A stretch of 7,327 nucleotides of DNA, taken from positions 1 to 7,327 of the forward strand of contig WGAL01000432.1 in the NCBI GenBank assembly GCA_015494845.1. The letters are read 5' to 3'. Shown piece after piece: positions 1 to 7,327 of the stretch. The notes below the pieces were generated by a model that had not been told where the DNA came from, made no database searches, and saw only the letters and a program-made list of their open reading frames with translations. A program made the position numbers and the translations under genes. This DNA is from Melioribacteraceae bacterium. GTDB lineage: Bacteria; Bacteroidota; Ignavibacteria; Ignavibacteriales; Melioribacteraceae. Position 1 is the first letter of the stretch. Each line of letters opens with the position of its first letter.

Positions 1-622
1 GCGTAGCTTCTTCGGAGTATGAGGAAAGTTTTTCCGCAAAAGCCAAAAGTTCTTCGTCCAATTTTTCCGCGTTTTCATATAATTTGTTAAACAAACCTTT
101 TTCATACGCCCAGTTCGCGCTTTTCCATTCGGCGTCGATTGTCATTCCGGCAAAAGCGGATTTCCCGATTTTTCTTTCCACCGCGGGCGCAATTACAAAT
201 GGTCCAATCCCTATGGATATTTCGCTTAACTTCACGGAAGCCGAGGTTGCGGCAAAAACATAATCGGAAGCGGCTATTAATCCCACGCCGCCGCCTACGG
301 CTTTGCCTTGCGCGCGGGTTAAAATAAATTTATCGCAATTTCTCATTGTAAGAATAACTTTGGCAAATCCCGAAAAGAATTCTTTCGCTTCCTCAAATCC
401 GTTTAACGAAAGCAATTCGTCGAAAGAAGCGCCCGCGCAAAAAACTTTATCCCCTGCGCTTTTTAGAATTATCACTTTCACTTCGTCGTCGTCGCAAAAT
501 TCTTTTATCGAAGCGTTTAATTCATTAAGTAAATAGCTTGGCAATGAATTGCTTTTCGGATGATAAAATTCAATTGTTCCGGTATTTCCCGAAATTACCT
601 TTTTTACATAACCTTCTTCCAT
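1..622 (-). CDS. Enoyl-CoA hydratase/isomerase (crotonase) family protein, C-terminus cut off by window edge
   Basis: The first 207 residues are visible; family members are about 255-270, so roughly 50-60 C-terminal residues lie outside the window. It is predicted to be a cytoplasmic acyl-CoA enzyme adding water across, or moving, a double bond in a CoA thioester. The oxyanion-hole segments are present: FCAGASFDEL at residues 61-70 and GKAVGGGVGL at 106-115. The catalytic glutamate equivalent to rat Glu164 is seen in KLSEISIG (E134). The position equivalent to rat Glu144 is glycine (G114, in GGGVG), as I recall from methylglutaconyl-CoA hydratase-like and many Bacteroidetes relatives, so a classical two-glutamate hydratase is less likely and the substrate cannot be called. 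The ATG lies 2 bases after the ATPase stop codon, with no strong Shine-Dalgarno, which implies co-transcription and perhaps translational coupling. The family is confident, the specific reaction is not. Confidence 0.88.
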   Translation of the reverse strand, partial: MEEGYVKKVISGNTGTIEFYHPKSNSLPSYLLNELNASIKEFCDDDEVKVIILKSAGDKVFCAGASFDELLSLNGFEEAKEFFSGFAKVILTMRNCDKFILTRAQGKAVGGGVGLIAASDYVFAATSASVKLSEISIGIGPFVIAPAVERKIGKSAFAGMTIDAEWKSANWAYEKGLFNKLYENAEKLDEELLAFAEKLSSYSEEAT

Positions 623-624
623 TT

Positions 625-3336
625 TTATCCGTTGCTTGTTCTTAAATTTTCACTAAAAGTTAGTCTTAAAATTTTATACACCTCTATAAAAATCCAAACC
701 CAAGCAGCAACCATTATACAAGCCAACCATTCACCGCCGCTTAACGAAACGGTATGAAACGCTTCTTGAAAAACGCCGACTTCGACAACCAAAATTGTTG
801 AGATAATTGAAATGATGTAAGAAATAAGCAAGAACTTATTGTTGTAAAATTTTATTGATAACGCCGGCATATCAAACGAGCGACAATTTAAAGCGTTAAA
901 TAATCTCGAAAAAACCAAAGTAACGAAAAACACGGTCATTAGTTTTCGATGCGAAAAAACGAACGTTCCTTCCCAGAAATAAATTCCGAAAGTTATTACG
1001 CTTATTAAAACCCCAATTGAGACAATATATTCTATCATTCTTCTGTTTAATATTCCCTCGCTTGCTTTCCTCGGTTTTTTCTTCATCAAATCTTTTTCAG
1101 GCGGCTCGACTCCCAAGGCAATCGCCACAAGTCCGTCCATTAAAAAATTTATAAACAATATTTGCACCGCGGTTAACGGAATACTAAAACCGGCAACCAT
1201 TGCATAAATCAACGCAAGAACCGCGCCTAAATTACCGCTAAGCAAATAAACAAGATATTTCCGTATGTTTTGAAAAATGCTTCTGCCTTCTTCAACCGCG
1301 GCAACTATCGAAGCAAAATTGTCGTCGGTCAAAATCATATCCGCCGCTTCGCGACTCACGTCCGTGCCTTTAATGCCCATCGCGATTCCAATATCCGCCT
1401 TTTTTAACGCCGGGGCATCATTTATTCCGTCGCCGGTCATCGCAACAATATGATTTTTTTTCATAAACGCATCTACAATCCTGAGTTTATGTTGCGGAGT
1501 AATTCTCGCAAATACTTCCGTGTGATCAATTATTTCGTTTAGTTGTTCGTCGTTCAATTGTTCAAGTTCCGGTCCTGTAATCGAGTTCCCTTCTTTTAGA
1601 ATTCCTACTTCGCGGGCAACAGCAACTGCGGTAACCTCATAATCGCCTGTAACAACAACCGGACGAATTCCGGCGTTAAACGCGGTTCTTATTGCGCCTT
1701 TAACTTCTTCTCGAGGCGGGTCGAGCATCCCTGCAAAACCGACAAAAACGAGATTTTCATTTGCCTCGCCGACTTCTTTTAACGAATTTAATCTTCTGTA
1801 AGCCACGCCCAAAAGACGCAACGCTTTTTCGCTTTTTTGATAAGCAATTTGTTTAATTCTTATTTTTTCTTCTTCCGTTAAATCCTTTTCAATTCCGTTA
1901 ATTAATATTTTATCGGACAAATCGAGAATTATTTCAAACGCGCCTTTGGTGTACGCCTCCAATTTTTCGTTTTCCACCAAATGAACGGTCGTCATCATTT
2001 TGGTTTCAGAACTAAACGGAATCTCGAAAACTCTCGGATATTCCTTTCGCAATTTCAAATAATCAATTCCGGCTTTTAGAGCCGCAACAATAAACGCCGC
2101 TTCGGTCGGGTCTCCGATTATTTCTTCGCCTTTGTTGAAATCAATAACCGTATCGTTGCACAACACTCCGATTTCAAGCAATCGCATTAAATTGATTTGG
2201 TACGCAGGATTAACAAATTCGTTATTTATTCTGAAACTCCCTTGAGGTTTGTAACCGACTCCAGTTACGTAATATTCGGTGTCATTCGTAAAAATCTCGC
2301 GTATCGTCATTTGGTCTTGCGTTAATGTTCCGGTTTTGTCGGAACAAATTACATCTACGGCTCCAAGAGTTTCCACGGCAGGCAATTTTCTTATCAAAGC
2401 TTTACGCCGCGCCATTCTCCTAACACCGAGCGCAATGCTTATCGTAACAACGGCGGGAAGCGCTTCGGGAATTATTGCAACCGCGACGGCGACGCCCCAA
2501 ATAAACATTTCCACAAAAGTTTTTTGCTCGATAAAATAACCCATTAGCGCCATTACGAAAGCGAGCAAAAGCGCGGCAATTCCAATTTGTTTCCCGAGTT
2601 TTTCGAGATTTTGTTGCAAAGGCGTTTTACGCGAAGTTGTTTTTTGCAAAAGTGCCGCTATTTTTCCGAATTCCGTATTCATTCCGGTTGCGACGACAAC
2701 GGCTTTGCCGCGTCCGCCTATTACGAACGTTCCGGCAAAAATCATATTTTTTCTGTCGCTTACTGCCAAATTGTTCTTGTTAATCGGCTCGGAAATTTTT
2801 TCAACCGGTGTAGATTCGCCCGTTAAAGCCGCTTCGTTTACTTGTAAATTATGCGTCTCAATAAGCCGCGCGTCGGCGGGAACAGTATTTCCGGCAGAAA
2901 TAATTATTACGTCGCCAACTACAACTTCCGACGAATGAATATGTTTTTCTTTGCCCTCCCTGATTACGTTAGCATAAGGCGACGCCATTTCTTGAAGCGC
3001 TTCAATCGCTCTTTCCGCTTTGTATTCCTGAAAAAAACCCAAAATTCCGGCGAGAAGCACGATTACAAAAATCGCCGTCGCTTCGATAAATTGTCCGATT
3101 GATAAAGAAATCGCAGACGAAACCAAAAGAATAATAATCAGAGGGTCAATGAATTGTTTTACCAAAAGTAAAATCGGAGAATCTTTTTTCGCGGAAATAA
3201 TTTCGTTTTTCCCTTTTGCCAAACGTTTTTGCGCTTCTGATTCGCTTAATCCGTTTTTAGATGTTTTAAACTCGGAATAAACGTCATCCTCGGAGAGTCG
3301 ATATGGCGCCGTTATTTTTTCCGCTTCGTTAGTCAT
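625..3336 (-). CDS. P2-type cation-transporting P-type ATPase, probably Ca2+ exporting (PMCA-like ion site)
   Basis: This complete 903-residue inner-membrane pump is of usual length for bacterial P2 ATPases. Seen: M1-M2 hairpin about 57-101; actuator loop TGES 172-175; M3-M4 about 249-300 with PEALP 290-294; phosphorylation motif DKTGT starting at D333; nucleotide-binding FSSETKMM 441-448 and KGAFE 464-468; DPPRE 539-543; TGD 563-565; hinge TGDGIND 634-640; M5-M6 about 692-741; four more hydrophobic segments to about 888. Putative ion ligands are E291 (M4), N702 (M5), and N730 and D734 (M6). SERCA Glu771 is replaced by A705 and Thr799 by M733, the plasma-membrane Ca2+-ATPase pattern, suggesting one Ca2+ per ATP. 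No C-terminal calmodulin-like extension is present. Ca2+ specificity is inferred; another cation is possible. The start ATG has no clear Shine-Dalgarno. The gene lies 46 bases after the hemerythrin and 2 bases before the crotonase gene. Confidence 0.93.
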   Translation of the reverse strand: MTNEAEKITAPYRLSEDDVYSEFKTSKNGLSESEAQKRLAKGKNEIISAKKDSPILLLVKQFIDPLIIILLVSSAISLSIGQFIEATAIFVIVLLAGILGFFQEYKAERAIEALQEMASPYANVIREGKEKHIHSSEVVVGDVIIISAGNTVPADARLIETHNLQVNEAALTGESTPVEKISEPINKNNLAVSDRKNMIFAGTFVIGGRGKAVVVATGMNTEFGKIAALLQKTTSRKTPLQQNLEKLGKQIGIAALLLAFVMALMGYFIEQKTFVEMFIWGVAVAVAIIPEALPAVVTISIALGVRRMARRKALIRKLPAVETLGAVDVICSDKTGTLTQDQMTIREIFTNDTEYYVTGVGYKPQGSFRINNEFVNPAYQINLMRLLEIGVLCNDTVIDFNKGEEIIGDPTEAAFIVAALKAGIDYLKLRKEYPRVFEIPFSSETKMMTTVHLVENEKLEAYTKGAFEIILDLSDKILINGIEKDLTEEEKIRIKQIAYQKSEKALRLLGVAYRRLNSLKEVGEANENLVFVGFAGMLDPPREEVKGAIRTAFNAGIRPVVVTGDYEVTAVAVAREVGILKEGNSITGPELEQLNDEQLNEIIDHTEVFARITPQHKLRIVDAFMKKNHIVAMTGDGINDAPALKKADIGIAMGIKGTDVSREAADMILTDDNFASIVAAVEEGRSIFQNIRKYLVYLLSGNLGAVLALIYAMVAGFSIPLTAVQILFINFLMDGLVAIALGVEPPEKDLMKKKPRKASEGILNRRMIEYIVSIGVLISVITFGIYFWEGTFVFSHRKLMTVFFVTLVFSRLFNALNCRSFDMPALSIKFYNNKFLLISYIISIISTILVVEVGVFQEAFHTVSLSGGEWLACIMVAAWVWIFIEVYKILRLTFSENLRTSNG

Positions 3337-3382
3337 AAAATCAATACATAAGAAAAGTAAAAATTTTTATCAAACAAATTTC

Positions 3383-3793
3383 TTAACTGTTCCCTTTATA
3401 TTTTAAATACTCGCCGTATATTTTATCATACGTAAGAATATGTTTTAAAACCCAATTTTTTAACAAGACTTCAAGGGAAGCAATTGCTCTTGCCTCGTTA
3501 ATATTCACCGATTCAACTATTTCCGCTACTTGATTAACTAAACTTTTATGTTTTTTCTTATGGCTTTCCAAATATTCATATTTATTTTCTTCCATATGTT
3601 TTTCCTCAGTTTCGAAATGATATTTTGTATAATCAACAATCTCTTGCAAAACATTCTTTAAGACTTCACGTTCTTTACCTTTTTCACGTGCTTCGATAAA
3701 AGTATTTAATATCTCAATCCATTTTTTGTGTTGATTGTCAATTTCTTCAATGCCCAATTCGTATTTCGGCTCCCATTTCACTCTTGACGACAT
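3383..3793 (-). CDS. Bacteriohemerythrin (O2-binding di-iron four-helix protein)
   Basis: A 136-residue single-domain hemerythrin, normal for the bacterial family, without signal peptide or membrane segment. All expected di-iron ligands are visible: H22 in DNQHKKW, H59 and E63 in HFETE, H78 and H82 in HKKKH, H118 and D123 in HILTYD. The N-terminal KWEPKYELGIEEID is the standard lead-in. Known roles of such proteins are reversible O2 binding for storage, delivery or sensing, and in some cases iron or NO handling. The start at 3793 was chosen because AGGAAG sits 5 bases upstream (3804-3799) and the family homology begins there. The open frame continues upstream for 43 more codons, but those overlap the divergent amidohydrolase gene and look like AT-rich non-coding sequence. 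It is the first gene of the probable minus-strand operon, divergent from the lipoprotein. Confidence 0.95.
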   Translation of the reverse strand: MSSRVKWEPKYELGIEEIDNQHKKWIEILNTFIEAREKGKEREVLKNVLQEIVDYTKYHFETEEKHMEENKYEYLESHKKKHKSLVNQVAEIVESVNINEARAIASLEVLLKNWVLKHILTYDKIYGEYLKYKGNS

Positions 3794-3798
3794 ATGAA

Positions 3799-3804
3799 CT
3801 TCCT
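3799..3804 (-). promoter_or_regulatory. Ribosome binding site of the hemerythrin gene
   Basis: On the minus strand the sequence AGGAAG lies 5 bases before the ATG at 3793-3791. It decides for the 136-residue start over the longer open frame, whose first ATG lies inside the divergent neighbour at 3922. Confidence 0.7.
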
Positions 3805-3810
3805 TTTTAT

Positions 3811-3818
3811 TAGATTTG
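3811..3818 (+). promoter_or_regulatory. Candidate -7 box (TAGATTTG) for the amidohydrolase gene
   Basis: TAGATTTG matches the Bacteroidetes -7 consensus TAnnTTTG exactly and lies 39 bases upstream of the ATG at 3858. The nearest upstream TTG (3784-3786) is 24 bases away, longer than the usual spacing of about 19-20, so the -33 part is not convincing. If real, the promoter overlaps the ribosome binding site region of the divergent hemerythrin gene. The assignment is tentative. Confidence 0.35.
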
Positions 3819-3825
3819 CTTTTTC

Positions 3826-3840
3826 TTAATTTTAAATTAA
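3826..3840. repeat. AT-only inverted repeat in the divergent intergenic region
   Basis: TTAATTT and AAATTAA are perfect 7-base arms around one central T, sitting between the divergent hemerythrin and amidohydrolase starts. It could be an operator or a transcription start region, but the sequence here is so AT-rich that chance is a fair explanation. Nothing else marks it as functional. Confidence 0.3.
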
Positions 3841-3857
3841 AAATAATAGAGCTAATT

Positions 3858-5579
3858 ATGAAATATAAATTGCTAAGTTTGTTGTTTATCACAGGACTTT
3901 TTATGGGATGCTCCGAAAACAAACACGCAGATTTGATTTTAATAAACGGAAACGTAATAACCGTAGATGAAAATATTCCGCGAGCCGAAGCTGTTGCGGT
4001 TCGTAACGATACGATTGTCGCCGTCGGTTCGACAAGTGATATTAACGATTACAAAACAGACAAAACAAAAGTAATTGACATAAAAGGCGCGACAGTCATT
4101 CCTGGATTTATCGAAAGTCACGCGCATTTTCTCGGAACCGGCAAAGCGTTGCTCAACCTCGATTTAAGCAAAGCGGAAAATTGGGACGAAATTATCGCGA
4201 TGGTTTCGGAAGCCGCCGATAAAGCGTTGCCTGGCGAGTGGATAATCGGGCGAGGCTGGCATCAGGAAAAATGGGTAGAACCGCCAATGAAGAATTTTAA
4301 CGGCTATCCTTACAACGACCAATTAAGCCGCGCAACGCAATTTAATCCGGTCATGTTAGTGCACGCAAGCGGACACGCGCTTATCGCAAATAAAGAAGCA
4401 ATGGCTATAGCCGGAGTAAACGAAAACACGCCGTCGCCCGAAGGCGGCGATATTGTGCGCGACAGTTCAGGCGTACTTGTAGGCGTTTTCCGCGAAAACG
4501 CAATGCAACTAATTGAAAAAGCGTACGAGAAAGCGTTTGACAAATTGCCTCCGCAAAAACGTTACGCCATTATGAAAAAACAAGCCGAAGCGGCAATGAA
4601 CAACGCTTTGCAATACGGAATTACAATGTTTTACGACGCCGGTTCGGATTTTGAAACAATAGATTTTTTCAAAACGCTTGCAGATAGCGCTTTGCTTAAA
4701 CTGCGCCTTAACGTAATGGTTTACGACAATTACGACAAGATGAAAAAGAATCTTCCGGATTACAAGTTGCTCGATTACGGAAACGGTTTTCTCACCGTCA
4801 GAGGAATAAAACAATTTGCCGACGGCGCTTTGGGTTCGCGCGGCGCTTGGATGTTGGAAGATTACTCGGATATGCCTGGTTGGCGCGGAATGTGCGTTAC
4901 GTCGCCGAATGAAATCGCCAAAGTGGCGGAACTCGCAATTCGCAACGGCTACCAACTTTGCGTTCACGCAATCGGCGATAGAGCAAACCGCGAGGTACTG
5001 AACATTTACGAAAAAACTTTTAAGAAACATCCCGAAATTGACAGTCATTCTTTGCGTTGGCGAATTGAACACGCGCAACATCTTACTCCGCAAGACAAAC
5101 CGAGATTTGCGAAAATGGGAATTATCGCCGCGATGCAAGGAATTCACGCAACTTCGGACGCGCCGTTTGTTGTTGAGCGGCTTGGTGAGAAGAGAGCGAG
5201 AACCGAATCCTACTGCTGGCGCGATTTAATTAACCTTGGAACAATTATCGCAAACGGAACCGATTCGCCGGTGGAAAAACTCGACCCGATTGCTTGTTTC
5301 TACGCTTCGGTTACGAGAAAAACAAAGGACGGAACGGCGTTTTATCCCGAGCAAGCAATGACGCGCGAAGAAGCGTTGCGTTCCTACACAATCAACGGCG
5401 CTTACGCCGCTTTCAAAGATAAAATTCTCGGTTCGATTACGCCTGGGAAACTTGCCGACTTAACGGTTCTCTCGCAAGATATTTTAAGCGTTCCCGAAGA
5501 CGAAATACTTAAAACAAAAATACTCTACACGATAATCGACGGGAAAGTGGTTTACGAAAGAAATGGTGGGGTTCGATAG
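3858..5579 (+). CDS. YtcJ-like metal-dependent amidohydrolase with lipoprotein signal peptide
   Basis: A 573-residue protein of the amidohydrolase superfamily, YtcJ/NfdA-like branch (members usually about 530-580). Residues 1-18 form a short lipoprotein signal: K2 and K4, a hydrophobic stretch, then FMGC with C18 as the likely lipidated cysteine; Phe at -3 is a loose lipobox. Ser and Glu follow, so an envelope-anchored location facing the periplasm or outside is inferred. Metal-site and barrel motifs are seen in order: ESHAHF (H88, H90), VHASGH (H169, H173), GIKQFADGA (K318, a candidate carbamylated lysine), CVHAIGDRA (H370), IEHAQ (H405) and NGTDSP (D469). A C-terminal beta segment with GKLADLTVL at 530-538 completes the composite domain. 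The substrate is unknown; the family cleaves amide or formamide bonds. The ATG at 3858 is preferred over an open frame starting at 3816 because it begins the signal peptide. It stands alone, divergent from the hemerythrin. Confidence 0.9.
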   Translation: MKYKLLSLLFITGLFMGCSENKHADLILINGNVITVDENIPRAEAVAVRNDTIVAVGSTSDINDYKTDKTKVIDIKGATVIPGFIESHAHFLGTGKALLNLDLSKAENWDEIIAMVSEAADKALPGEWIIGRGWHQEKWVEPPMKNFNGYPYNDQLSRATQFNPVMLVHASGHALIANKEAMAIAGVNENTPSPEGGDIVRDSSGVLVGVFRENAMQLIEKAYEKAFDKLPPQKRYAIMKKQAEAAMNNALQYGITMFYDAGSDFETIDFFKTLADSALLKLRLNVMVYDNYDKMKKNLPDYKLLDYGNGFLTVRGIKQFADGALGSRGAWMLEDYSDMPGWRGMCVTSPNEIAKVAELAIRNGYQLCVHAIGDRANREVLNIYEKTFKKHPEIDSHSLRWRIEHAQHLTPQDKPRFAKMGIIAAMQGIHATSDAPFVVERLGEKRARTESYCWRDLINLGTIIANGTDSPVEKLDPIACFYASVTRKTKDGTAFYPEQAMTREEALRSYTINGAYAAFKDKILGSITPGKLADLTVLSQDILSVPEDEILKTKILYTIIDGKVVYERNGGVR

Positions 5580-5710
5580 AAAAATTAGAAAAACATCATT
5601 ATGGAGGACGAAGTTACTAAGCAATATATCGTATTTTGCGTCATTGCGAGCGGAACGAAGTGAGGCGCGGCAATCTGTTGCTTTGTAATCCCACGCTGAA
5701 TATTCGGTAG

Positions 5711-5724
5711 TCCGCCGCGGCGGA
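5711..5724. repeat. 14-base perfect GC-rich palindrome
   Basis: TCCGCCGCGGCGGA reads identically on both strands. It lies inside the inverted-repeat element and stands out by its GC content from the AT-rich surroundings. It could be a protein-binding palindrome or simply part of the element's folded structure. Confidence 0.7.
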
Positions 5725-5729
5725 GCCAC

Positions 5730-5755
5730 GCCAATCCCAACTTGTCGGGATTGGC
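5730..5755. repeat. 9-bp perfect hairpin, possible weak terminator
   Basis: GCCAATCCC (5730-5738) and GGGATTGGC (5747-5755) are perfect complements around the 8-base loop AACTTGTC. A T-rich stretch begins only about 11 bases after the stem (TTTTCCTTTTTAT from 5767), so it is not a textbook intrinsic terminator. It may still end transcripts of the upstream amidohydrolase about 150 bases after its stop codon. Its primary interpretation is as part of the repeat element. Confidence 0.5.
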
Positions 5756-5879
5756 TTGCAAAGACGTTTTCCTTTTTATATTTTGTTGAAAAAAATTTCT
5801 TTAACTTCTTATTTTGTCACCAAATTTGAACTTGAGTCGAAATTACGCTTTCCCAAAATAGCTATTTCAACATTATCTC

Positions 5880-5910
5880 TTGCTTATTGGCGCGCTCTGA
5901 AATAAATTTG
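5880..5910 (+). promoter_or_regulatory. Bacteroidetes-type promoter of smpB-tyrS
   Basis: A -33 type TTG (5880-5882) and a -7 box TAAATTTG (5903-5910) are separated by 20 bases, matching the Bacteroidetes pattern TTG-N19/20-TAnnTTTG. The ATG of smpB begins only 9 bases after the box, so the transcript would have a very short or no leader. This agrees with the lack of a good Shine-Dalgarno before smpB. The call rests on pattern match alone. Confidence 0.5.
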
Positions 5911-5919
5911 TAAGTTATT

Positions 5920-6378
5920 ATGTCTGAAAATAAGAACAACAAAAATATTACCGTAAACAGAAAAGCGCGCCACGAATATCATATTTTGGATACGTTCGAG
6001 GCGGGGATTTCTTTACTCGGTTCGGAAGTAAAATCTTTGCGGCACAGCAACGCAAATCTTTCTGAAGCCTACGTGCGCATTGAAAAAGGCGAGGCGTGGC
6101 TCGTAAATGCATTTATCGGCGAATACAAACAAGCTAATATTAACAACCACGAACCGACGCGCAAAAGACGGCTCTTATTGCACAAGAGCGAAATCAGAAG
6201 ATTGCAAAAAGCCGTAGAAGAAAAAGGCAAAACGATTGTGCCGTTGAGACTTTATTTTAAAAACGGAAAAGCGAAAGTTGAAATCGCGATTGCGCAAGGC
6301 AAAAAGAAATACGACAAACGCGAAGATATCGCCAAGCGCGATATGCAAAGACAAGAAGCAAGAAGAATAAAATTGTAG
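5920..6378 (+). CDS. smpB: SsrA-binding protein SmpB
   Basis: A complete 152-residue SmpB, of normal length. SmpB binds tmRNA and brings it to stalled ribosomes for trans-translation in the cytoplasm. The family pattern runs along the whole length: NRKARHEYHILDTFEAGI from residue 13, GSEVKSLR 34-41, NLSEAYVRIEKGEAWL 46-61, the NNHEPTRKRRLLLHKSEI segment about 75-92, IVPLRLYFKNGKAKVEIAIA 106-125 of the OB-fold barrel, and the basic tail GKKKYDKREDIAKRD from 127, which enters the mRNA channel in known complexes. The N-terminus carries a short lysine/asparagine-rich lead (residues 2-9). The upstream sequence shows a promoter box but no Shine-Dalgarno. tyrS begins 11 bases after its stop, and its ribosome binding site overlaps the smpB stop codon, implying one transcript. 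No tmRNA gene is seen nearby. Confidence 0.97.
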   Translation: MSENKNNKNITVNRKARHEYHILDTFEAGISLLGSEVKSLRHSNANLSEAYVRIEKGEAWLVNAFIGEYKQANINNHEPTRKRRLLLHKSEIRRLQKAVEEKGKTIVPLRLYFKNGKAKVEIAIAQGKKKYDKREDIAKRDMQRQEARRIKL

Positions 6379-6381
6379 GAG
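6377..6381 (+). promoter_or_regulatory. Ribosome binding site deciding the TTG start of tyrS
   Basis: AGGAG overlaps the TAG stop of smpB (6376-6378) and lies 8 bases before the TTG at 6390. An in-frame TAA at 6384-6386 excludes any start further upstream, so this site and the TTG belong together. The overlap suggests that ribosomes ending smpB may re-initiate on tyrS. Confidence 0.8.
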
Positions 6382-6386
6382 AATAA

Positions 6387-7327
<941 letters not shown>

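Larger units (their letters stand above)
5639..5766. repeat. Non-coding 128-base element with imperfect terminal inverted repeats (MITE- or REP-like)
   Basis: The left end CGTCATTGCGAG (5639-5650) pairs with the right end CTTGCAAAGACG (5755-5766) at 10 of 12 positions. Inside are a 14-base perfect palindrome (5711-5724) and a 9-bp hairpin (5730-5755). It is visibly more GC-rich than the AT-rich sequence flanking it. The CGTCATTGCGAG start is, from memory, a common beginning of dispersed repeats in many bacterial genomes, and the minus-strand translation across it (DCRASLRSARND) is a familiar spurious peptide of such repeats. No transposase is present, so any movement would need a helper in trans. 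I see only one copy here; repetitive status is therefore inferred. Confidence 0.65.
5580..5919. other. Intergenic region between the amidohydrolase and smpB
   Basis: This 340-base gap holds no credible gene. Positions 5580-5638 are AT-rich with a 20-codon open frame of no support. Positions 5639-5766 are an inverted-repeat element listed separately. Positions 5767-5919 are AT-rich leader sequence ending in the smpB promoter. I looked for tmRNA because it can neighbour smpB, but saw neither an acceptor-stem pair nor a T-arm with a CCA end. Confidence 0.8.

Noticed and set aside
3816..3857. Start of the amidohydrolase at 3816
   Set aside because: The extra 14 residues would bury the lipoprotein signal, and the candidate promoter box lies at 3811-3818.
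3794..3922. N-terminal extension of the hemerythrin by 43 residues to an ATG at 3922
   Set aside because: It would overlap the divergent amidohydrolase signal peptide, reads as low-complexity AT-rich sequence, and the internal ATG has a good ribosome binding site and matches the family start.
4509..5147. 212-codon open frame on the minus strand inside the amidohydrolase gene
   Set aside because: It lies fully antisense to a well-supported gene, its translation shows no recognisable motif, and it is rich in Phe/Val/Arg as expected from the opposite frame of this coding sequence.
5601..5663. 20-codon open frame starting with ATGGAGGACGAA
   Set aside because: It is very short, has no ribosome binding site, and ends inside the repeat element.
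5484..5729. 81-codon minus-strand open frame containing DCRASLRSARND
   Set aside because: This is the typical translation of a dispersed non-coding repeat; it overlaps the end of the amidohydrolase and has no homology that I recognise as a protein.
5580..5919. Possible tmRNA gene next to smpB
   Set aside because: There is no paired acceptor stem, no T-arm with GGTTCGA followed by CCA, and no tag-like reading frame; the inverted repeats explain the structure better.

Overview
The window looks like an ordinary chromosomal segment of an AT-leaning bacterium, probably from the Bacteroidetes/Chlorobi/Ignavibacteria (FCB) side. I infer this from three things: TAnnTTTG-type -7 promoter boxes upstream of two genes, a crotonase whose sequence resembles the Bacteroidetes-type enoyl-CoA hydratases, and a lipoprotein amidohydrolase with a relaxed lipobox. 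Shine-Dalgarno sequences are clear for two genes (hemerythrin and tyrS) and weak or absent for the others. The phylum is an inference and has not been tested against a database.

Left half, minus strand, in transcription order: a bacteriohemerythrin (3793-3383), a 903-residue P2-type Ca2+-like P-type ATPase (3336-625), and an enoyl-CoA hydratase/isomerase-family protein (from 622, running off the left edge). The gaps are 46 and 2 bases, so the ATPase and the hydratase are almost certainly co-transcribed, and the hemerythrin probably is too. No common pathway for the three is evident.

Right half, plus strand: a YtcJ-like amidohydrolase with a lipoprotein signal (3858-5579) diverges from the hemerythrin across a 64-base AT-rich region. 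A 340-base gap (5580-5919) follows. It contains a 128-base non-coding repeat-like element with imperfect 12-base terminal inverted repeats and two internal perfect inverted repeats, then a well-formed Bacteroidetes-type promoter. That promoter sits just upstream of smpB (5920-6378), which is followed 11 bases later by tyrS (from 6390, TTG start, cut by the right edge). smpB and tyrS form a small translation operon: ribosome rescue plus tyrosine charging.

I found no CRISPR array, transposase, phage gene, RNA gene or recognisable new system. The most interesting items are the inverted-repeat element, the PMCA-like single-site ion-binding pattern of the ATPase, the hemerythrin-ATPase neighbourhood, and the TTG start of tyrS.
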